Source of the DNA: Flavobacteriales bacterium
Lineage (GTDB): Bacteria; Bacteroidota; Bacteroidia; NORP154
DNA: 7,943 nucleotides
Direction: 5' to 3'
NCBI GenBank assembly: GCA_012965625.1
Contig: DTSC01000355.1
Location: 1-7,943, forward strand
A program made the position numbers and the translations under genes. Below, piece by piece: positions 6,970-7,943 of the stretch. The notes below the pieces were generated by a model. It saw nothing but the letters and a program-made list of their open reading frames with translations, made no database searches and was not told the origin of the DNA. How positions within the stretch are numbered: position 1 is the stretch's first letter; each line of letters begins with the position of its first letter.

Positions 6970-6977
6970 CAAAAATA
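6970..6977 (-). promoter_or_regulatory. Candidate -7 promoter element for the outer-membrane barrel gene
   Basis: On the minus strand these bases read TATTTTTG, matching TAnnTTTG. The match lies only four bases before the preferred ATG (6965), so transcription from it would start at or near the start codon and give an almost leaderless mRNA. No -33 TTG is seen at the usual distance. In such AT-rich DNA a chance match is quite possible. Confidence 0.25.
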
Positions 6978-6998
6978 AATGACCACATATCTATATCC

Positions 6999-7014
6999 TA
7001 ATAAGTTCTTATGA
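6999..7014. promoter_or_regulatory. Imperfect palindrome in the divergent spacer, possible operator
   Basis: TAATAAGTTCTTATGA is an inverted repeat (ATAAG / CTTAT around a TT centre, with an outer T-A pair). It lies midway between the divergent barrel and carboxypeptidase genes, where a regulator could act on both. A second, wider inverted repeat, CTATATC (6991-6997) and GATATAG (7024-7030), partly surrounds it. No regulator gene is in the window and AT-rich palindromes are common, so this is only a candidate. Confidence 0.22.
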
Positions 7015-7058
7015 TAGAGAGATGATATAGTATAATTCAGTGTTAGACTATGAATACT

Positions 7059-7066
7059 TACATTTG
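7059..7066 (+). promoter_or_regulatory. Candidate -7 promoter element for the M14 carboxypeptidase gene
   Basis: TACATTTG matches the Bacteroidota -7 consensus TAnnTTTG exactly. It ends 36 bases before the ATG at 7103, giving a plausible leader of about 30 bases. A proper -33 TTTG is not evident; TTAG at 7043-7046 is a poor, too-close match. Confidence 0.45.
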
Positions 7067-7102
7067 TTTAATCAAGGATTATATATTTATATTTTATCAT
7101 TA

Positions 7103-7943
7103 ATGAAGTTCAGGGCATTTACAGTTATTTTATTCTTGGCATTATGCCTGATTCAGCATAACAGTAAAGCACAATCACCTCAGGTTGGAATGTATCTTAA
7201 TAATGAAACAGTGACCTATGAGCAAGCCATGGACTTTTATAAAAAAATGGCTAATGATCACAAAGAAGCAAAGCTTATTAATTATGGCTTAACTGATATT
7301 GGGAAGCCTTTAAGCCTTTTTGTTTTGTCTAAGGACAAAGACTTTGACCCTGCTTCACTTAAGAGAAAAAACAAAAGAATTCTATTGATAAACAATGCAA
7401 TTCATCCCGGTGAACCCTGTGGAGTTGATGCCTGTATTAAACTCGTTGAAGATTTGCTTGAGAAGAAGAAGGTGCCATTTAATTTGAACAACCTCGTTAT
7501 CTGTATCATTCCTATGTATAACATTGGCGGAGCATTAAACAGAAACTGTTGCAGCAGGGTTAATCAAAATGGGCCAAAGGAATATGGGTTTAGAGGCAAT
7601 GCACAAAACCTCGATCTTAATAGGGATTTTATTAAGGCTGATTCTAAAAATGCGAAAGCTTTCTTTCAAATTTTCCAAACGTGGGATCCAGATGTTTTCG
7701 TGGACACCCATACTTCTAATGGTGCAGATTATCAGTATGTTATGACCTTGATTACAACTCAGCTTGATAAATTAAATACTACCCTGGCTAGCTATGTTAG
7801 ATACAAATTGAATCCTGCATTGTTTAATAATATGAAGGAAAAAGGCTTCGAAATGATTCCTTATGTTAATCTTGTTGACAAGACACCTGATAAAGGAATA
7901 AAGAGTTTCCTTGAAACACCAAGATATTCTACAGGGTACAGCT
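7103..7943 (+). CDS. M14-family zinc carboxypeptidase, secreted (3' end outside window)
   Basis: The frame runs from the ATG at 7103 to the window end with no stop: 280 codons plus one base. A signal peptide (about 1-23, ending NSKA|QS) precedes an M14 metallocarboxypeptidase domain. Visible active-site elements are the zinc motif HPGE (H101, E104) in NAIHPGEPCG, the third zinc ligand H203 in DTHTSNGADY, and substrate-binding residues in GFRGN (R164) and NLDLNRDF (N173, R174). The catalytic glutamate of the family would lie beyond the window end. Family members remove C-terminal residues from peptides or trim peptidoglycan peptides; this one should act in the periplasm or outside the cell. 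Whether it has a T9SS tail cannot be seen. The ATG is chosen because the signal peptide starts there and a -7 element sits upstream. It is transcribed away from the outer-membrane barrel gene across a 137-base spacer. Confidence 0.92.
   Translation, partial: MKFRAFTVILFLALCLIQHNSKAQSPQVGMYLNNETVTYEQAMDFYKKMANDHKEAKLINYGLTDIGKPLSLFVLSKDKDFDPASLKRKNKRILLINNAIHPGEPCGVDACIKLVEDLLEKKKVPFNLNNLVICIIPMYNIGGALNRNCCSRVNQNGPKEYGFRGNAQNLDLNRDFIKADSKNAKAFFQIFQTWDPDVFVDTHTSNGADYQYVMTLITTQLDKLNTTLASYVRYKLNPALFNNMKEKGFEMIPYVNLVDKTPDKGIKSFLETPRYSTGYS
7590..7605 (+). repeat. 16-base direct repeat, copy 2
   Basis: This is an exact second copy of TTAGAGGCAATGCACA (first at 6911-6926). Here it encodes part of the conserved GFRGNAQN segment of the M14 enzyme. 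Because both copies lie in unrelated coding frames, shared ancestry as a mobile repeat is unlikely. Confidence 0.5.

Noticed and set aside
1..7943. CRISPR array, tRNA or rRNA gene, insertion sequence or phage genes
   Set aside because: No regularly spaced repeats, cloverleaf-like sequence, transposase or phage motifs were seen on either strand.

Overview
The window is AT-rich and reads as chromosomal DNA of a Bacteroidota bacterium (a Cytophagales- or Flavobacteriia-like organism; nothing here fixes the genus). Three lines of evidence support this. Three proteins end in type A type IX secretion (T9SS) sorting domains. One gene encodes a Bacteroidota-type outer-membrane barrel with a carboxypeptidase-regulatory-like domain and a plug. 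Upstream regions carry TAnnTTTG-like -7 promoter elements rather than sigma70 boxes, and strong Shine-Dalgarno sites are absent.

Layout. Positions 1-327 (+) hold the 3' end of a secreted T9SS cargo protein whose body lies outside the window. It converges on a minus-strand gene (357-1166) for a small outer-membrane barrel of the 'transporter / Phenol_MetA_deg-like' type. A 266-base gap at 1167-1432 holds a candidate promoter for that barrel and no convincing gene. A tightly packed minus-strand block then runs, in transcription order, from 6965 down to 1433: a TonB-receptor-like outer-membrane barrel (4488-6965), a possible 32-codon small ORF (4386-4484), a CotA/laccase-like multicopper oxidase with a T9SS tail (2575-4302, possibly starting at 4389), and an endonuclease/exonuclease/phosphatase-fold enzyme with a T9SS tail (1433-2578). 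The last two genes overlap by 4 bases, and the nuclease-like gene starts with TTG. A 137-base divergent spacer with an imperfect palindrome and candidate promoters separates the block from a plus-strand M14 zinc carboxypeptidase gene (7103 to the window end, 3' truncated).

How the genes may work together. The oxidase and the phosphoesterase/nuclease are both predicted to be exported, passed through the T9SS and anchored or released at the cell surface. Their overlap implies co-translation, so they are probably made together. The barrel gene just upstream lies in the same direction and could share their transcript. A surface oxidase, a surface phosphoesterase or nuclease, and an outer-membrane receptor-like barrel would fit extracellular processing of some substrate or metal, but the sequence does not identify it. 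All gene calls except the small ORF rest on recognisable family motifs; the operon and its function are inference.
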